Shown here piece by piece: positions 27,173 to 38,257 of a DNA stretch of 64,000 bases (within the stretch, counting starts at the first letter, position 1; each line of letters starts with the position of its first letter). The DNA is taken from the NCBI RefSeq assembly GCF_014698735.1, contig NZ_JACJTQ010000017.1, forward strand, positions 1-64,000, read 5' to 3'. Under the pieces are notes generated by a model. It was not told where the DNA came from, did not search any database, and was given only the letters and a program-made list of their open reading frames with translations. The DNA comes from Anabaena catenula FACHB-362. GTDB taxonomy: Bacteria; Cyanobacteriota; Cyanobacteriia; Cyanobacteriales; Nostocaceae. The position numbers and the translations under genes are program-made.

Positions 27173-27835
27173 ATGCTGAATTGGAAAACTGGTTTTGCCT
27201 TACTGATGGCCGTATGTCTGATAGCCACTGGAATAGTAGGATATTTTCTGGGGGGAATTGATCCAAATCTGATTCAGTCCTGGTTAAAAGCAGCAGGTAT
27301 TTGGGCCCCAGTTACTTACATAGTTATCTATGTGGTAGCTACGATTTTAATTATGCCTTCAACAGCATTAAATCTGACTGGGGGAGCAATTTTTGGACCT
27401 TGGATGGGGACATTTTGGACAAGTATTGGGGCGATTATTGCCGCCATCGCCGCCTTTTTATTTGCGCGAACAATAGGACGTGAAATAGTTTCTCAGCGAC
27501 TAGCAGGACGTTGGCAAGCCCTAGATGCCGAAGTCCAGCAAGGAGGAATATTTTATATGTTTGCAATTCGTCTGATGCCAATTATGCCCTATGGACTAGT
27601 AAATTTTGCAGCGGGTTTGACATCAATCAGTTTCAAAGATTACTTGATTGGTACAACTTTGGGAACAGTACCAGGAATCTTGCCCTTTGTCATGTTGGGT
27701 AGTTCTGGCTTAAAGGCTATCCGTACCGGCGATGTTTTGCCATTAGTTAGTGCTTTGGCATTGATTGGAATGCTTGTTGGAGGTTCTACTTGGTATCGTC
27801 GGCGGCGCTCTTTTCCATTTCGTAAAAAACGTTAG
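27173..27835 (+). CDS. TVP38/TMEM64 family membrane protein (SNARE-associated/DedA-like)
   Basis: The 220-residue protein has five to six hydrophobic segments. Family motifs include [27 protein letters not shown], and [21 protein letters not shown] in the central re-entrant region. DedA/TVP38 proteins are linked to lipid scrambling and membrane homeostasis, including recycling of polyprenyl phosphate carriers in some members. That would suit its place 28 bases after a GT-C enzyme and 20 bases before a polyprenyl-phosphate glycosyltransferase. The carrier-recycling role here is inferred. Confidence 0.9.
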   Translation: MLNWKTGFALLMAVCLIATGIVGYFLGGIDPNLIQSWLKAAGIWAPVTYIVIYVVATILIMPSTALNLTGGAIFGPWMGTFWTSIGAIIAAIAAFLFARTIGREIVSQRLAGRWQALDAEVQQGGIFYMFAIRLMPIMPYGLVNFAAGLTSISFKDYLIGTTLGTVPGILPFVMLGSSGLKAIRTGDVLPLVSALALIGMLVGGSTWYRRRRSFPFRKKR

Positions 27836-27855
27836 TTAATACATATAGCTCAACT

Positions 27856-28833
27856 ATGCTACCTAAATATTCTTTTCTCGTCCCGATCTACAACGAAGAA
27901 GAAACCATTTACGAAATGTATCGCCGCATTTCCCTGGTGATGGATCAGATGGATAGTTCAGTAGAATTATGTTTGATTAATGATGGTAGTCGCGATCGCT
28001 CTCTACAAATGATGCGCGAATTGCACCAAAAAGATTCCCGTGTAGTTTACTTGAGTCTGGCACGGAATTTTGGCCATCAAATTGCCGTAACAGCAGGTTT
28101 GAATTTTGTTCGTGGACAGATAGTTGTCATCTTAGATGCCGATTTACAAGATCCACCAGAGTTGATTCCGGAAATGGTAGAACTATGGCGGCAGGGATAT
28201 GAAATTATCTACGCTCAACGGACAAAACGCCGTCAAGAAGGTTGGTTTAAACGCTTTACAGCTTATGCTTTTTATCGCCTCTTGAAAAATCTTGCAGATG
28301 TGGATATTCCTACCGATACCGGAGATTTTTGCCTATTGGATCGCAAAGTTGTCGATATACTCAATGCTATGCCAGAAAGAAACCGCTACATTCGCGGATT
28401 ACGATCATGGGTAGGTTTTAATCAAACCGCCATTCGCTTTGAAAGAGATCCCCGTTTTGCCGGTGATGTTAAATATACATTTCGCAAATCCTTCGCACTG
28501 GCAATTAACGGACTAGTTTCTTTCTCCAAAGTACCCTTGCGGCTTTCCACCTATGTAGGATTATTAGCGGCTATAGTTGCCATATTTATGTGTTTACTGG
28601 TGTTGTACTGGCGTATTTTTGTCCCCAATTCTCCTTTAACTGGAATCACTATTGTTCTTATTGCTTTCTTCTTCTTAGGTGCAGTGCAACTCATTAGTAT
28701 TGGGATCTTAGGTGAATATATCGGGCGTATTTATGAAGAGGTTAAACAAAGACCACTTTATACTCTCTCAGAAGTAGCAGGTTTTAATGATCAATATCAG
28801 GAGACTCAACAACAAATTCGTGTAGCAGAATAA
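27856..28833 (+). CDS. GT2 polyprenyl-phosphate glycosyltransferase (GtrB/DPM1-like)
   Basis: This 325-residue enzyme transfers a sugar from a nucleotide donor to a polyprenyl phosphate at the cytoplasmic face. The GT-A domain shows [36 protein letters not shown] and the metal site [14 protein letters not shown], followed by [13 protein letters not shown]. Two C-terminal membrane helices (about 235-255 and 268-290) and the amphipathic junction are typical of GtrB. It is last in the three-gene group with the GT-C enzyme and TVP38 protein, and its lipid-linked sugar may be that enzyme's donor. Confidence 0.92.
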   Translation: MLPKYSFLVPIYNEEETIYEMYRRISLVMDQMDSSVELCLINDGSRDRSLQMMRELHQKDSRVVYLSLARNFGHQIAVTAGLNFVRGQIVVILDADLQDPPELIPEMVELWRQGYEIIYAQRTKRRQEGWFKRFTAYAFYRLLKNLADVDIPTDTGDFCLLDRKVVDILNAMPERNRYIRGLRSWVGFNQTAIRFERDPRFAGDVKYTFRKSFALAINGLVSFSKVPLRLSTYVGLLAAIVAIFMCLLVLYWRIFVPNSPLTGITIVLIAFFFLGAVQLISIGILGEYIGRIYEEVKQRPLYTLSEVAGFNDQYQETQQQIRVAE

Positions 28834-28848
28834 GAGTTACCTTATTCT

Positions 28849-29970
28849 TCAAATTGGTTTTCCAGAACGCCAACGTCTAATTAAAACCAGTATTCTAGAA
28901 AAGAAAAGTTTCAAAAAAGCGCTTCGGCTGTGCCAATCACTGTATTTACCGAATAAATACCACATACCTGATGGAGAAAGCCATAAACCCTGACAATTTT
29001 CTAAGTGTCTGGCTAACTCAACTCCATCAAGAGGATCTGCTAGAGCATCTATCAGTTCTAAGCTAGGAGGTAATGTGTTCGGACAGGTAGATGAATCACT
29101 ATGGGCGTTTGCCCAAATTGGTTCCCCACCTTGGTTGTATGTTTTAGCTTCAGGATGTCCGAATCCTATATTCTTTACTAAAGATACCATTGGTGTTATG
29201 TGTATGTATCCCTGATGTAGCGCCGCTAAAGTGAGAGTAATAACCCAATCTTGTTTGTTTTCTGTTTCTATAAAAAATTGATTAATAATTGTATATTTTG
29301 TCTGTTTGGTGGCAGGAATTTTATAAAAATTACCAAAAGGGTTATAACCTTGGGGATGATTAGCAAGATTTAAGTTTTGCCAGCGATCTGCCCAGGTTGC
29401 TAAACCCAAAGCAAATACTCGTCTTGATACCATAAAATCTGCTGTGATCATTTCCCGTATTTCACTGGGAAAATTGGCGTAGGCTGTGATTGAAAATACT
29501 TGAGGGCAGTGACGATAAGCTTCTAATAGCCGACACATCCTATCGTAAAAATAAGGATTGGGAATAGTATCGTCTTCTAAGTAAATGATAGCAGGATAAT
29601 GGGATAAAGCCTCTGTGATTGCATAGATAGCGTGTGCATCACAACCTAAATTATGTTGCTGGTTAATAATTTTAACAGGAATAGTCTGAGAAAATTCTGT
29701 TAATAAATTAATGCACTCTGCAATGAGAGGCTGATCTTTAGCATTACGTGGTCCATCAATAAAAGCCAAAATCTGCGATGGACGCAAAGTTTGTTGAGCT
29801 ATAGCCGGAAGAAATTGTTGGAGAAGATCGGGACGGGTAAAGGCGAGGAGAACAATTGGTGGTAATTCCTGAGGGAGTGATATTTCTTCTAATAACACAG
29901 GTAGTTTTTGGTCTGGGTTGATGCTAGAAATTACTTTTTTATTTTTACTATTAATTTCATTTATATTCAT
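28849..29970 (-). CDS. Glycosyltransferase, GT-A fold
   Basis: The 373-residue soluble protein shows a GT-A nucleotide-sugar domain. It opens with LPPIVLLAFTRPDLLQQFLP, then NLGCDAHAIYAI, then the metal-binding acidic motif IIYLEDDTIPNPYFYDRM, and a later FALGLATWADRW as in family members that act on surface glycans. The basic C-terminus (LIRRWRSGKP) may touch the membrane. It lies 18 bases downstream of the PIG-L deacetylase on the same strand and converges with the GT2 gene. Donor and acceptor are unknown. Confidence 0.82.
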   Translation of the reverse strand: MNINEINSKNKKVISSINPDQKLPVLLEEISLPQELPPIVLLAFTRPDLLQQFLPAIAQQTLRPSQILAFIDGPRNAKDQPLIAECINLLTEFSQTIPVKIINQQHNLGCDAHAIYAITEALSHYPAIIYLEDDTIPNPYFYDRMCRLLEAYRHCPQVFSITAYANFPSEIREMITADFMVSRRVFALGLATWADRWQNLNLANHPQGYNPFGNFYKIPATKQTKYTIINQFFIETENKQDWVITLTLAALHQGYIHITPMVSLVKNIGFGHPEAKTYNQGGEPIWANAHSDSSTCPNTLPPSLELIDALADPLDGVELARHLENCQGLWLSPSGMWYLFGKYSDWHSRSAFLKLFFSRILVLIRRWRSGKPI

Positions 29971-29988
29971 AATTTTTAGGGTTTTATT

Positions 29989-30831
29989 TTAATGTTTATT
30001 CTCGGAATAATTATGTCTAAAAAATACCTCATAAGGTAAGAAAAACCTTTTCAGAAAAGCAGGTTTTAAAATCGGAGAAGAGTGCATATCTATAGGTGTA
30101 TACTGAGAATGATAGGCGGCAATTGCCTGTTTTTTCTTATCTATAATAGGATTAATTGATAGATGGTAAGCACTTGATAACTCATGTAGTTGCAAATCAC
30201 GAAAAAGACGAGAATGCCAGAGAATCCAAATGGGGTACTCTAATAGCTCTACTTCAAGTCCTGAGAGAATAATTGCCTCTTGAACTAATTCGTAAGTTGC
30301 TTCATGGTCTTTAGTCCGGTCTTTGCGATGTGGAACATAGACCTCTTGTGGTTGGAAAGACTGCAAGATTTGTGCTAATTTAGCAATAATCTTTTGGCGC
30401 TCAGTTTCATTTAAAAATAGAAGCTTACTATCAGGATTATCAAGAAAGTGAATTTGCGAAGCATCAACACCTAATATACTTAAAGCTGTCAGTGCTTCAT
30501 CTCTACGAACGGGAACTATTTCCCCAGATTTAAAATTAGGATGCCAGGAATGAGAAGCAGCACCATCTGTTACAAAAACAACTTGTACTGGAATCTTCTG
30601 TTCTCGCTTTAATCCAATTACACCACCACAGCCAAGAACTTCATCATCCTGGTGTGGTGAAATTATCATCGCAGATTTCTGGGTAATTTCCATTGGTTTG
30701 CTACCAAAATGTAGTAGCCAACGGAACTGTAACATACTCAGAAAGTCTTGCTGAAATTCTGGCAGTTTACGATTGTATAGCCACAAAATTTTGTTTTGCA
30801 CCCGATCAGAAAACTGCTTGATGTTCAGCAT
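29989..30831 (-). CDS. PIG-L family N-acetylglucosamine-type deacetylase
   Basis: The 280-residue zinc hydrolase has the diagnostic motif SPHQDDEVLGCGG (H60, D62, D63), the second block VFVTDGAASHSWHP, and the histidine block PHRKDRTKDHEATYE. Family members remove the acetyl group from N-acetylglucosaminyl lipids or glycosides, such as GlcNAc-PI and mycothiol or bacillithiol precursors. No thiol pathway genes are close. The downstream glycosyltransferase points to a surface glycan substrate. It is the first gene of a two-gene unit. Confidence 0.9.
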   Translation of the reverse strand: MLNIKQFSDRVQNKILWLYNRKLPEFQQDFLSMLQFRWLLHFGSKPMEITQKSAMIISPHQDDEVLGCGGVIGLKREQKIPVQVVFVTDGAASHSWHPNFKSGEIVPVRRDEALTALSILGVDASQIHFLDNPDSKLLFLNETERQKIIAKLAQILQSFQPQEVYVPHRKDRTKDHEATYELVQEAIILSGLEVELLEYPIWILWHSRLFRDLQLHELSSAYHLSINPIIDKKKQAIAAYHSQYTPIDMHSSPILKPAFLKRFFLPYEVFFRHNYSENKH

Positions 30832-31449
30832 TTTTAATTTCCTTACTATTATTGGTTAATAGGAATAATTAATAGTTTTTTAATATTGCTAATTTTCCCG
30901 ATTTTATAGAAGAAAGCATTGCATCAATAAAAATTCATCTATGTGACTCCTCTTGAATTTTTGAAATAGGCGTATCATTGACTACTAAAATTTGCCTAGA
31001 TAAGGCCTGGACTTACTAACAATAATTAAGATTTTTCAGAAGTGATTTGTGATAACTATATGTAGCAAATTTATCATAGAATCAATTCTTTGTCTAGATA
31101 TTGCAAAGCTAATAAAAACCAAGCGTTGCTAAATTTAGGTATAAAATTTTCTTTCTATAGTTATTAAAATTCTTCCCTTTGCTGCGATCGCATCTTGAAA
31201 CCCCGAAACCATTTTGGTGTCATAGCCTCCACTAATTTTTCCCTACACCCTTCTTGTTGACCGGAAGAAGCAGGGGGAAAGGGAGCTTTCTAGCGGGGGG
31301 AACAAGCCCTTTCCCTCTGGGTGGAGCGGAGCGGAACATGGGTACAAGCCCCGTCCTTCTAGGACGCTTATACGGGGCAGAGTCCAAGCTCAGTCCCGGT
31401 CTTCCCCCTTGCCCCCTGCCCCCTGCCCCTTTTCCTCTTCGTGACCTGC
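30832..31449. other. Repeat-rich intergenic region
   Basis: The left half (30832-31200) is AT-rich and divergent-gene-like, with nothing recognisable. The right half (about 31250-31440) is a patchwork of GC-rich repeats, including GGGGGAAAGGGAGC, GGAGCGGAGCGGAAC and the array CCCCCTTGCCCCCTGCCCCC (about 31403-31430). An open plus-strand frame through it is an effect of the repeats. Confidence 0.6.
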
Positions 31450-33174
31450 TTATTCCTGAAGTGTCAAGGGTAGACGAATAGTAAATGTAGAACCAACACC
31501 AAGCTGACTATTGACAATAATTTCACCCCCCATCATCTGGCAAAAATGACGGCTAATTGCTAATCCCAAGCCAGTGCCACCATATTTTTTCGTAGTTGAG
31601 GTATCCCCTTGTATAAAGGGTTGAAACAACTGCTGCTCTTGACTAGGTGATAGTCCAATACCTGTATCACTGACAGTAAAACTAATCACACCTAAAGCAG
31701 TTTCTTTCAGAAGGTTTGTTTTCTCATTCTTAACAGTCAGCGTTACTTTACCGTTAGTGGTAAACTTGGCAGCATTACTGAGTAAGTTTAATAATACCTG
31801 TCGCATCCTTGTCTGATCAGCGTACATAATCCCTAGTGGTTCATCGCAATCTATGACTAAGGTGTTACCATTTTTTTCGATAGCTGGTTTAACTGTGTGA
31901 ACAACATTGTTAATCAAAGTTATGATTTCAAACGTCTCTGGGTAGAGAGTCATTTTCCCCGCTTCAATTTTCGACAAGTCGAGGATATCGTTAATTAGTT
32001 CTAGTAAATGTCTCCCAGCCGAATTAATAGTTTCTAAATCAGCGATAAAGTCCGCAGATACACCAATATCACCAGCGTCATCTTGTAACAATTGGCTTAA
32101 ACCAATGACTGCATTTAGCGGTGTGCGTAACTCATGGCTGACATTTGCCAGAAACTGACTTTTGGCTTTACTTGCAGCTTCCGCTAATTCTTTTGCTTGT
32201 TGTAGTTGTTTAGTTCGCTCAGATACTCTCTCAATTAAGCGATTTAGAGATTTAGCAAGTAAGCCAATTTCATCATCAGTGGTGATAGGAGCGCGTAAAT
32301 CAAAATTAGATTTTCTGGCCACCTGTTCAGCTACTTGAGTTACTGTGATTACAGGTTCTGCGATCGCTCGACTAGTACGCCATGCCACAACAGCAGCTAT
32401 AGCCACTGATACCAGCATACTGACTATGACAATTAATCTCTCCACAAATCTAGCTTGCTCTACATCTCTCTGTCGCTCCTGCGCTTGCATTTGAGCAGTG
32501 CGGAGAATATTAGTCAATTTTTCTGACAAATTCTCTAGCTGCATGGCTGTTTCACCACGCATAATTGTCAGTAACTGCTCTCTGGCTGAGGTAATTTGTT
32601 GTGGCTTTACCTCTTGAGCCTCAAGTTGCTGCAAAACAACATCAATTTGATTAATATAGGATTTTAAGTTAATTGAGTAATCATGCAATAAATTCTCTAA
32701 AGTTGCACTGGTTGCGGCTAATGTCTGAGGCTTACTATTTATATAGCCAGCAATGTTTTGCTCTAATTTCTGAGCTTGAGAAACAGAATAGAGAAATGCA
32801 GCCTTTTTCTTACGTAGTCGTTGTGTATCTTCCAAAACAGCTACTAAGTTAGAGCTATGCAATTGCGCCCCAACTACCGCATTTTTATAATTATTTAGTA
32901 ATTGTCCTTGCTCATTGGCTTGATTAAATTGTCTGACTTCTCTTCCCCGGTAATAGTTGGCCAGTACCAATCCAGTCAGGGAGCCAAAAAAGCCAATGCC
33001 AATAGCGACAAAGTATCCATAGCCAATTTTTTGATGGATGCGCCAAGAACTGGCCTTGAGTTTCCCACGGGAGGGAAATTCTATAGTCGGTAATTCATCT
33101 GTTATTGGCTCTTCAGTTGACACTTTTTTGCTTTGTAAACTTTTGTCAACAAGGGTGGGCTTTTGATTTAGCAT
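31450..33174 (-). CDS. Transmembrane HAMP sensor histidine kinase
   Basis: This membrane-bound two-component kinase has 574 residues from the chosen start. It has a first membrane helix at about 49-73, an extracytoplasmic helical sensor of about 170 residues (coiled-coil-like, no named domain), a second helix at about 247-271, HAMP, a HisKA box [18 protein letters not shown], an N-box [10 protein letters not shown], and G-boxes [13 protein letters not shown] and [11 protein letters not shown]. The frame continues to a TTG at 33249, but that lead ([11 protein letters not shown]) is the translation of a dispersed GTAGGGTGGGCA-type repeat. The ATG at 33174 was therefore preferred. No regulator is adjacent. 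Confidence 0.9.
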   Translation of the reverse strand: MLNQKPTLVDKSLQSKKVSTEEPITDELPTIEFPSRGKLKASSWRIHQKIGYGYFVAIGIGFFGSLTGLVLANYYRGREVRQFNQANEQGQLLNNYKNAVVGAQLHSSNLVAVLEDTQRLRKKKAAFLYSVSQAQKLEQNIAGYINSKPQTLAATSATLENLLHDYSINLKSYINQIDVVLQQLEAQEVKPQQITSAREQLLTIMRGETAMQLENLSEKLTNILRTAQMQAQERQRDVEQARFVERLIVIVSMLVSVAIAAVVAWRTSRAIAEPVITVTQVAEQVARKSNFDLRAPITTDDEIGLLAKSLNRLIERVSERTKQLQQAKELAEAASKAKSQFLANVSHELRTPLNAVIGLSQLLQDDAGDIGVSADFIADLETINSAGRHLLELINDILDLSKIEAGKMTLYPETFEIITLINNVVHTVKPAIEKNGNTLVIDCDEPLGIMYADQTRMRQVLLNLLSNAAKFTTNGKVTLTVKNEKTNLLKETALGVISFTVSDTGIGLSPSQEQQLFQPFIQGDTSTTKKYGGTGLGLAISRHFCQMMGGEIIVNSQLGVGSTFTIRLPLTLQE

Positions 33175-34002
33175 CCTTGCAATCTCTTTACTAACATCTT
33201 CTTGCACTATTCTTACGAAAGTAGGGTGGGCATTACTCACCTTAGGCAATTATTAGGTTTTTGAGTTGGAATTTTAGCAATAAGATGATGGTGCAAGATA
33301 AGAGTTCATCAATCCGAAAATATCACCAATCAAGTCTAGCCTGTATCATCATTGCTAATCTCATGAAGATTGACTTTATTTGGTTTCATAACAGGACTAA
33401 ATCATTTTCATCTATTTTATAGAATAAACTTATATTTTGAATTTACTTATGGGGAATTGATCGCGCAGTTACCTTTGTTAAGAATTTCTTTCTCTAGTGT
33501 TGAACAAATTTTTCCAGCTAAAATGAAGTACATACCATAAAAATACATTTATGTCTAGTCTCTATGAACAGACAATCAAATTGTTACATATTAGTATCAA
33601 TATGAATAAGTTAATTGACGAATGCGGCTGAAGATAGCTTTAATATCAGATAAAATCAGCGTTTAGACTTGTATGAGTGAGAGGTGGACTGATTTTTGCA
33701 TGATTTGTGCTTCGATGAGCAAATTACATGGCATGGGATAATCACAACCTGAGAATTCCAGTTAATTTACAAAACAGAACTCAGAAAGCTGATGTTAATA
33801 CATCCTGTTGCCTCTTGACTTCTATCCTCATACTGACGTTCTACCCTGTAGTTGATGCAGTAGAGGTAATGGGGCAATTATGGTTATAGGACACTAAAAC
33901 CCCTTTGTAAGCTCAATCCAATCGTGGTGATGCTAGGATCAATTACCTACTCAACAACCTTATGGTTGGAATTGTGCAGATAAAAACTCAACTGTCAAAA
34001 TT
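33175..34002. other. Long intergenic region between the kinase and the CAAD gene
   Basis: This spacer of about 830 bases is AT-rich. A GTAGGGTGGGCATTACTCACC repeat half lies at about 33220-33243. The rest has no open frame of interest, no clear stem-loop with T-tract and no match to an RNA gene that I recognise. It separates divergently transcribed genes, so both promoters lie within it. A small RNA cannot be excluded by eye. Confidence 0.4.
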
Positions 34003-34452
34003 ATGGAAGTGAAAATGCAAGAACCGGAATACACAGAAACCAAGTCAAAAGAAACAACAATCCCAGATATCAACAGCCAAACAGGAAGTATTACCAAACT
34101 ACAGCCTCCTGTACAGTCTCAAGAGCAATGGCTGAAATATGGACAACAAGTTTCTGGCTTTTTAGGCACATTGCCTGACTATGTGGGCAATTTCTTTAAT
34201 CAATACAAGCAGCCTGTAGTTACGCTGGGATTATTGATCACGACAATTGTGGCAGTTAAGGTACTATTGGCTGTTCTAGATTCTCTCAATGATATTCCTT
34301 TGGTAGCACCTACCTTTGAGTTGATTGGTATTGGTTATTCTGGCTGGTTTGTTTATCGCTATTTACTCAAAGCTTCAACTCGGCAAGAGTTAACTAGTGA
34401 AATTACAACTCTCAAAACACAAGTTGTTGGCCAAGAAACTTCAGAATCTTAA
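34003..34452 (+). CDS. CAAD-domain membrane protein (CurT/CURT1-like)
   Basis: The 149-residue protein has a polar N-terminus (about 1-60), an amphipathic helix (WLKYGQQVSGFLGTLPDYVG), two membrane helices (about 76-95 and 104-125; VVTLGLLITTIVAVKVLLAV and ELIGIGYSGWFVYRYLL) and a charged C-terminal helix. This is the CAAD domain. It occurs appended to some cyanobacterial aminoacyl-tRNA synthetases and alone in the thylakoid-curvature protein CurT, which has about the same length. Membrane bending or anchoring in thylakoids is therefore likely; whether it is the CurT orthologue is not certain. Confidence 0.85.
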   Translation: MEVKMQEPEYTETKSKETTIPDINSQTGSITKLQPPVQSQEQWLKYGQQVSGFLGTLPDYVGNFFNQYKQPVVTLGLLITTIVAVKVLLAVLDSLNDIPLVAPTFELIGIGYSGWFVYRYLLKASTRQELTSEITTLKTQVVGQETSES

Positions 34453-34479
34453 CCAATAGATATAGGAGTAAAAAAGAAT

Positions 34480-34507
34480 GTAGAGACGTTCCATGGAATG
34501 TCTCTAC
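34480..34507. repeat. Palindromic repeat GTAGAGACGTTCCATGGAAT...
   Basis: The 28-base sequence is an almost perfect palindrome centred on CCATGG, with arms GTAGAGACGTT and AATGTCTCTAC that pair with one G-T. It resembles the GTAGAGACGT...ACGTCTCTAC dispersed palindromes common in Nostoc-type genomes. It sits just after the CAAD gene and may stabilise its mRNA end. Confidence 0.7.
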
Positions 34508-34587
34508 AAGGTTTCTAGATAATGCATATTTAAAGAAAGCTCAATCTTGAATCCAAACTTCAAAATTGCACTGTATTTTGAATTTTT

Positions 34588-34614
34588 AAGACCCCCGCAA
34601 GGGGGTTGATTATT
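34588..34614. terminator. Bidirectional terminator between CAAD gene and hom
   Basis: CCCCC-GCAA-GGGGG (34592-34605), extended by A/T pairs, forms a strong tetraloop hairpin. TTGATTATTTT follows on the plus strand and TCTTAAAAATTC on the minus strand. It serves the two convergent genes. Confidence 0.75.
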
Positions 34615-35904
34615 TTAAAGCACTCTTAAGATGCTAGGAATACTATCTATTGCTTCCAAGGTTTCAATTTCAGCTAAAGCTTGCCTAAAGTCTCCTTCTC
34701 GCACATCGTGGGTAACAACCACAATCTCTGCGAGTTGTGCCTGAAAACCAGTTTGGACAACAGACTCTAAGCTTACGCCATATTTACCAAAGCAAGTACC
34801 CAATTTACCAATTACACTTGGTTGGTCTTTTGTTAAAAATCGAGCATAAAATCGGGTTACAAGTTCAGAAATTGGCGCAATTTGCAGGTAATTTTCATGT
34901 CTACAAGCTAACAGGGGATTTGATTTGGGGGTATTAGTTTTCAGAGTAGCGACAAGATTCAAGATATCAGAACAGACAGCACTAGCCGTAGCACCCGCAC
35001 CTGCACCAGGCCCAAAAAACATCACCTGGCCAATGGGTTCTCCTTCGACAAGAATGGCATTATAAACACCGTTAATACTAGCTAAAGGATGAGTTTGCGG
35101 CACTAGGGTAGGATGAACTCTGACTGATAGCTGAGAGTGATCACTAGTTTGATGTTTGGCAATTGCTAATAATTTAATCACAAATCCCAATTTGGCAGCG
35201 TAGCTAATATCTGTCTTGCTGACTTGACGGATTCCCTCACAATAGACCTCTTGGAGGTTGATGCGGCCATCAAAGCCTAAAGATGCCAAGATGGCAATTT
35301 TATCTGCGGCATCTAAGCCATCAATATCAGCTGTGGGATCAGCTTCAGCATAACCCAAGCGTTGAGCATCAGCTAAAACATCATTGAAGTCGCTACCCTC
35401 TGTTTGCATCCTGGTGAGGATGTAGTTAGTTGTGCCGTTGACAATACCAGTGATGCCATGAATGCGGTTAACACTTAAAGATTGCTTGAGGGGTTGAATT
35501 ACGGGAATACCACCACCAACAGCGGCTTCTAGCATCACATAGACCCCAGCTTGATTGGCTGCGGTAAATATTTCTGCGCCAAAGCGGGAAATTGCGGCTT
35601 TATTGGCTGTGACTACGTGCTTACCATTTTTAATAGCGGTGAGGATGAGTGTTCTTGCTGGTTCCAATCCCCCCATAACTTCAACAATTATATCTATCTC
35701 TGGATTATTGACAATTGCTTCTAAATCAGTTGTTATTACGCCTGTAGGCAATTCTACTTGACGGGGTTGATCAAGCGATCGCACTCCCACTCGATATATT
35801 TCTATCTCTTTTAATAGTGGGTGACGACCTGCTGTATCTTGCAACAGTTGTACAGTACCCGTTCCCACAGTCCCTAAACCTAATATTCCTAGTTTTACAC
35901 CCAC
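34615..35904 (-). CDS. hom: Homoserine dehydrogenase
   Basis: The enzyme reduces aspartate semialdehyde to homoserine, the branch to threonine and methionine; metK in this window lies further down that route. The NAD(P) motif GILGLGTVGTGTVQLL, the catalytic block EAAVGGGIPVIQPLK, GIVNGTTNYILTRM and GYAEADPTADIDG are all present, followed by a C-terminal ACT domain (about 350-430). The frame extends to an ATG at 35955, but those residues (MMPRLQLFFIYSL) translate a GTAGGCGGGGCATCACCCT-type repeat. The GTG at 35904 (VGVKLGILG) gives the family's usual start and 429 residues. Confidence 0.93.
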   Translation of the reverse strand: MGVKLGILGLGTVGTGTVQLLQDTAGRHPLLKEIEIYRVGVRSLDQPRQVELPTGVITTDLEAIVNNPEIDIIVEVMGGLEPARTLILTAIKNGKHVVTANKAAISRFGAEIFTAANQAGVYVMLEAAVGGGIPVIQPLKQSLSVNRIHGITGIVNGTTNYILTRMQTEGSDFNDVLADAQRLGYAEADPTADIDGLDAADKIAILASLGFDGRINLQEVYCEGIRQVSKTDISYAAKLGFVIKLLAIAKHQTSDHSQLSVRVHPTLVPQTHPLASINGVYNAILVEGEPIGQVMFFGPGAGAGATASAVCSDILNLVATLKTNTPKSNPLLACRHENYLQIAPISELVTRFYARFLTKDQPSVIGKLGTCFGKYGVSLESVVQTGFQAQLAEIVVVTHDVREGDFRQALAEIETLEAIDSIPSILRVL

Positions 35905-35974
35905 AGATTTTGCATCCAAACTATATATAAAAAACAATTGTAGGCGGGGCATCACCCTACCTACAAACTTAGAG

Positions 35975-36019
35975 TTTAAAACTCGGAACTAATGACCAAT
36001 GACCAATGACCAATGACCA
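35975..36019. repeat. Tandem CCAATGA heptamers between hom and petH
   Basis: AATGACCAATGACCAATGAC and continuation is the same heptamer family as at 1340-1382. It fills the gap downstream of petH. Confidence 0.85.
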
Positions 36020-36021
36020 AA

Positions 36022-37404
<1,383 letters not shown>

Positions 37405-37965
37405 TTAACCGTTTATCAAAAAAATCATTCCCATCCTATGCCAGCTTTAGTTTACCGGATTTTCGTTGCACAAAACTGGCCGACTGGGAAAACGGCATCA
37501 TTGTCATGATACCTTGCTAAGTACACTCGGCTAAGACATATAGGTATGGTAAAGAACACACCTGTTCACCTTCTAAAGTAGAGGATAAGTCTTAGACAGA
37601 ATGTTAATAGTGAATCAATTTAATCTTTTTTTCGTGAACTATATACTTCTTTTGGGAAGTTAGCTCACTGCAACAACAGATGTTATGACCGACCAATATA
37701 ACAAGTTTTACGTGCTGTGAAAAATATGTCAACCTCTATCCGTAGGTTGATTTGACGGCTGATTCTTGAATGCTGATCACTAAATTATGCGATCGCCTGC
37801 CTAAAAACTGAACTTTAGGCTAAGAGACTTCCAAATAAAAAATATCCCAATCCCAATCCCTACCCTATCTTCGGAGCTTATGCCTACGGCACACTACGTG
37901 TTAGCGTAGCTACTTTGCAAGGGACACGCTTTAACGACACGCTTTTAGGGCAGGGGAGCGATTTT

Positions 37966-38031
37966 GCAGGGGGGAAGAAAAGTCGTTTTGATTCTGTAAA
38001 ATCGGATAATTTATTTTTTGGAGTTCTCTTA
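37966..38031. repeat. Dispersed repeat ending GGATAATTTATTTTTTGGAG
   Basis: The segment runs from GCAGGGGGGAAGAAAAGTCG to ATCGGATAATTTATTTTTTG. A relative in the same orientation lies at 40267-40337, and one inverted at 61041-61102. Of the two, 61041 matches best over about 55 bases. Confidence 0.75.
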
Positions 38032-38139
38032 ACTGTCTTAACTGTCTTTGCATTCTTATGAAAATTTTGAGATGTTCAGGTCGTGAAGTGCAAAGAAACA
38101 CGCTTTAATCGGTTTTTGCTCAAGCATTTATAAACTACC

Positions 38140-38176
38140 CTGCCCTACTTCGTTGAGGGTGGGGTTTTTAAATTTT
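38140..38176 (+). terminator. Orphan hairpin with T-tract
   Basis: CCCTGCCCT pairs, with G-T pairs, with AGGGTGGGG around ACTTCGTTG, and TTTTTAAATTTT follows. No plus-strand gene precedes it within the window, so it may be the tail of a lost gene or IS element. Confidence 0.5.
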
Positions 38177-38257
38177 AGTTTGATGCTCAAAACAATTGAC
38201 TTATTCATACTCTACCAAGTAGATTTTGTATCAGTAAACACTTTTGGTTCATAACCT

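Noticed and set aside
31254-31481. A 75-codon open frame in the GC-rich patch
   Set aside because: It consists of translated repeats (GGGGGAAAGGG and CCCCCTGCCCC types) without any protein-like features.
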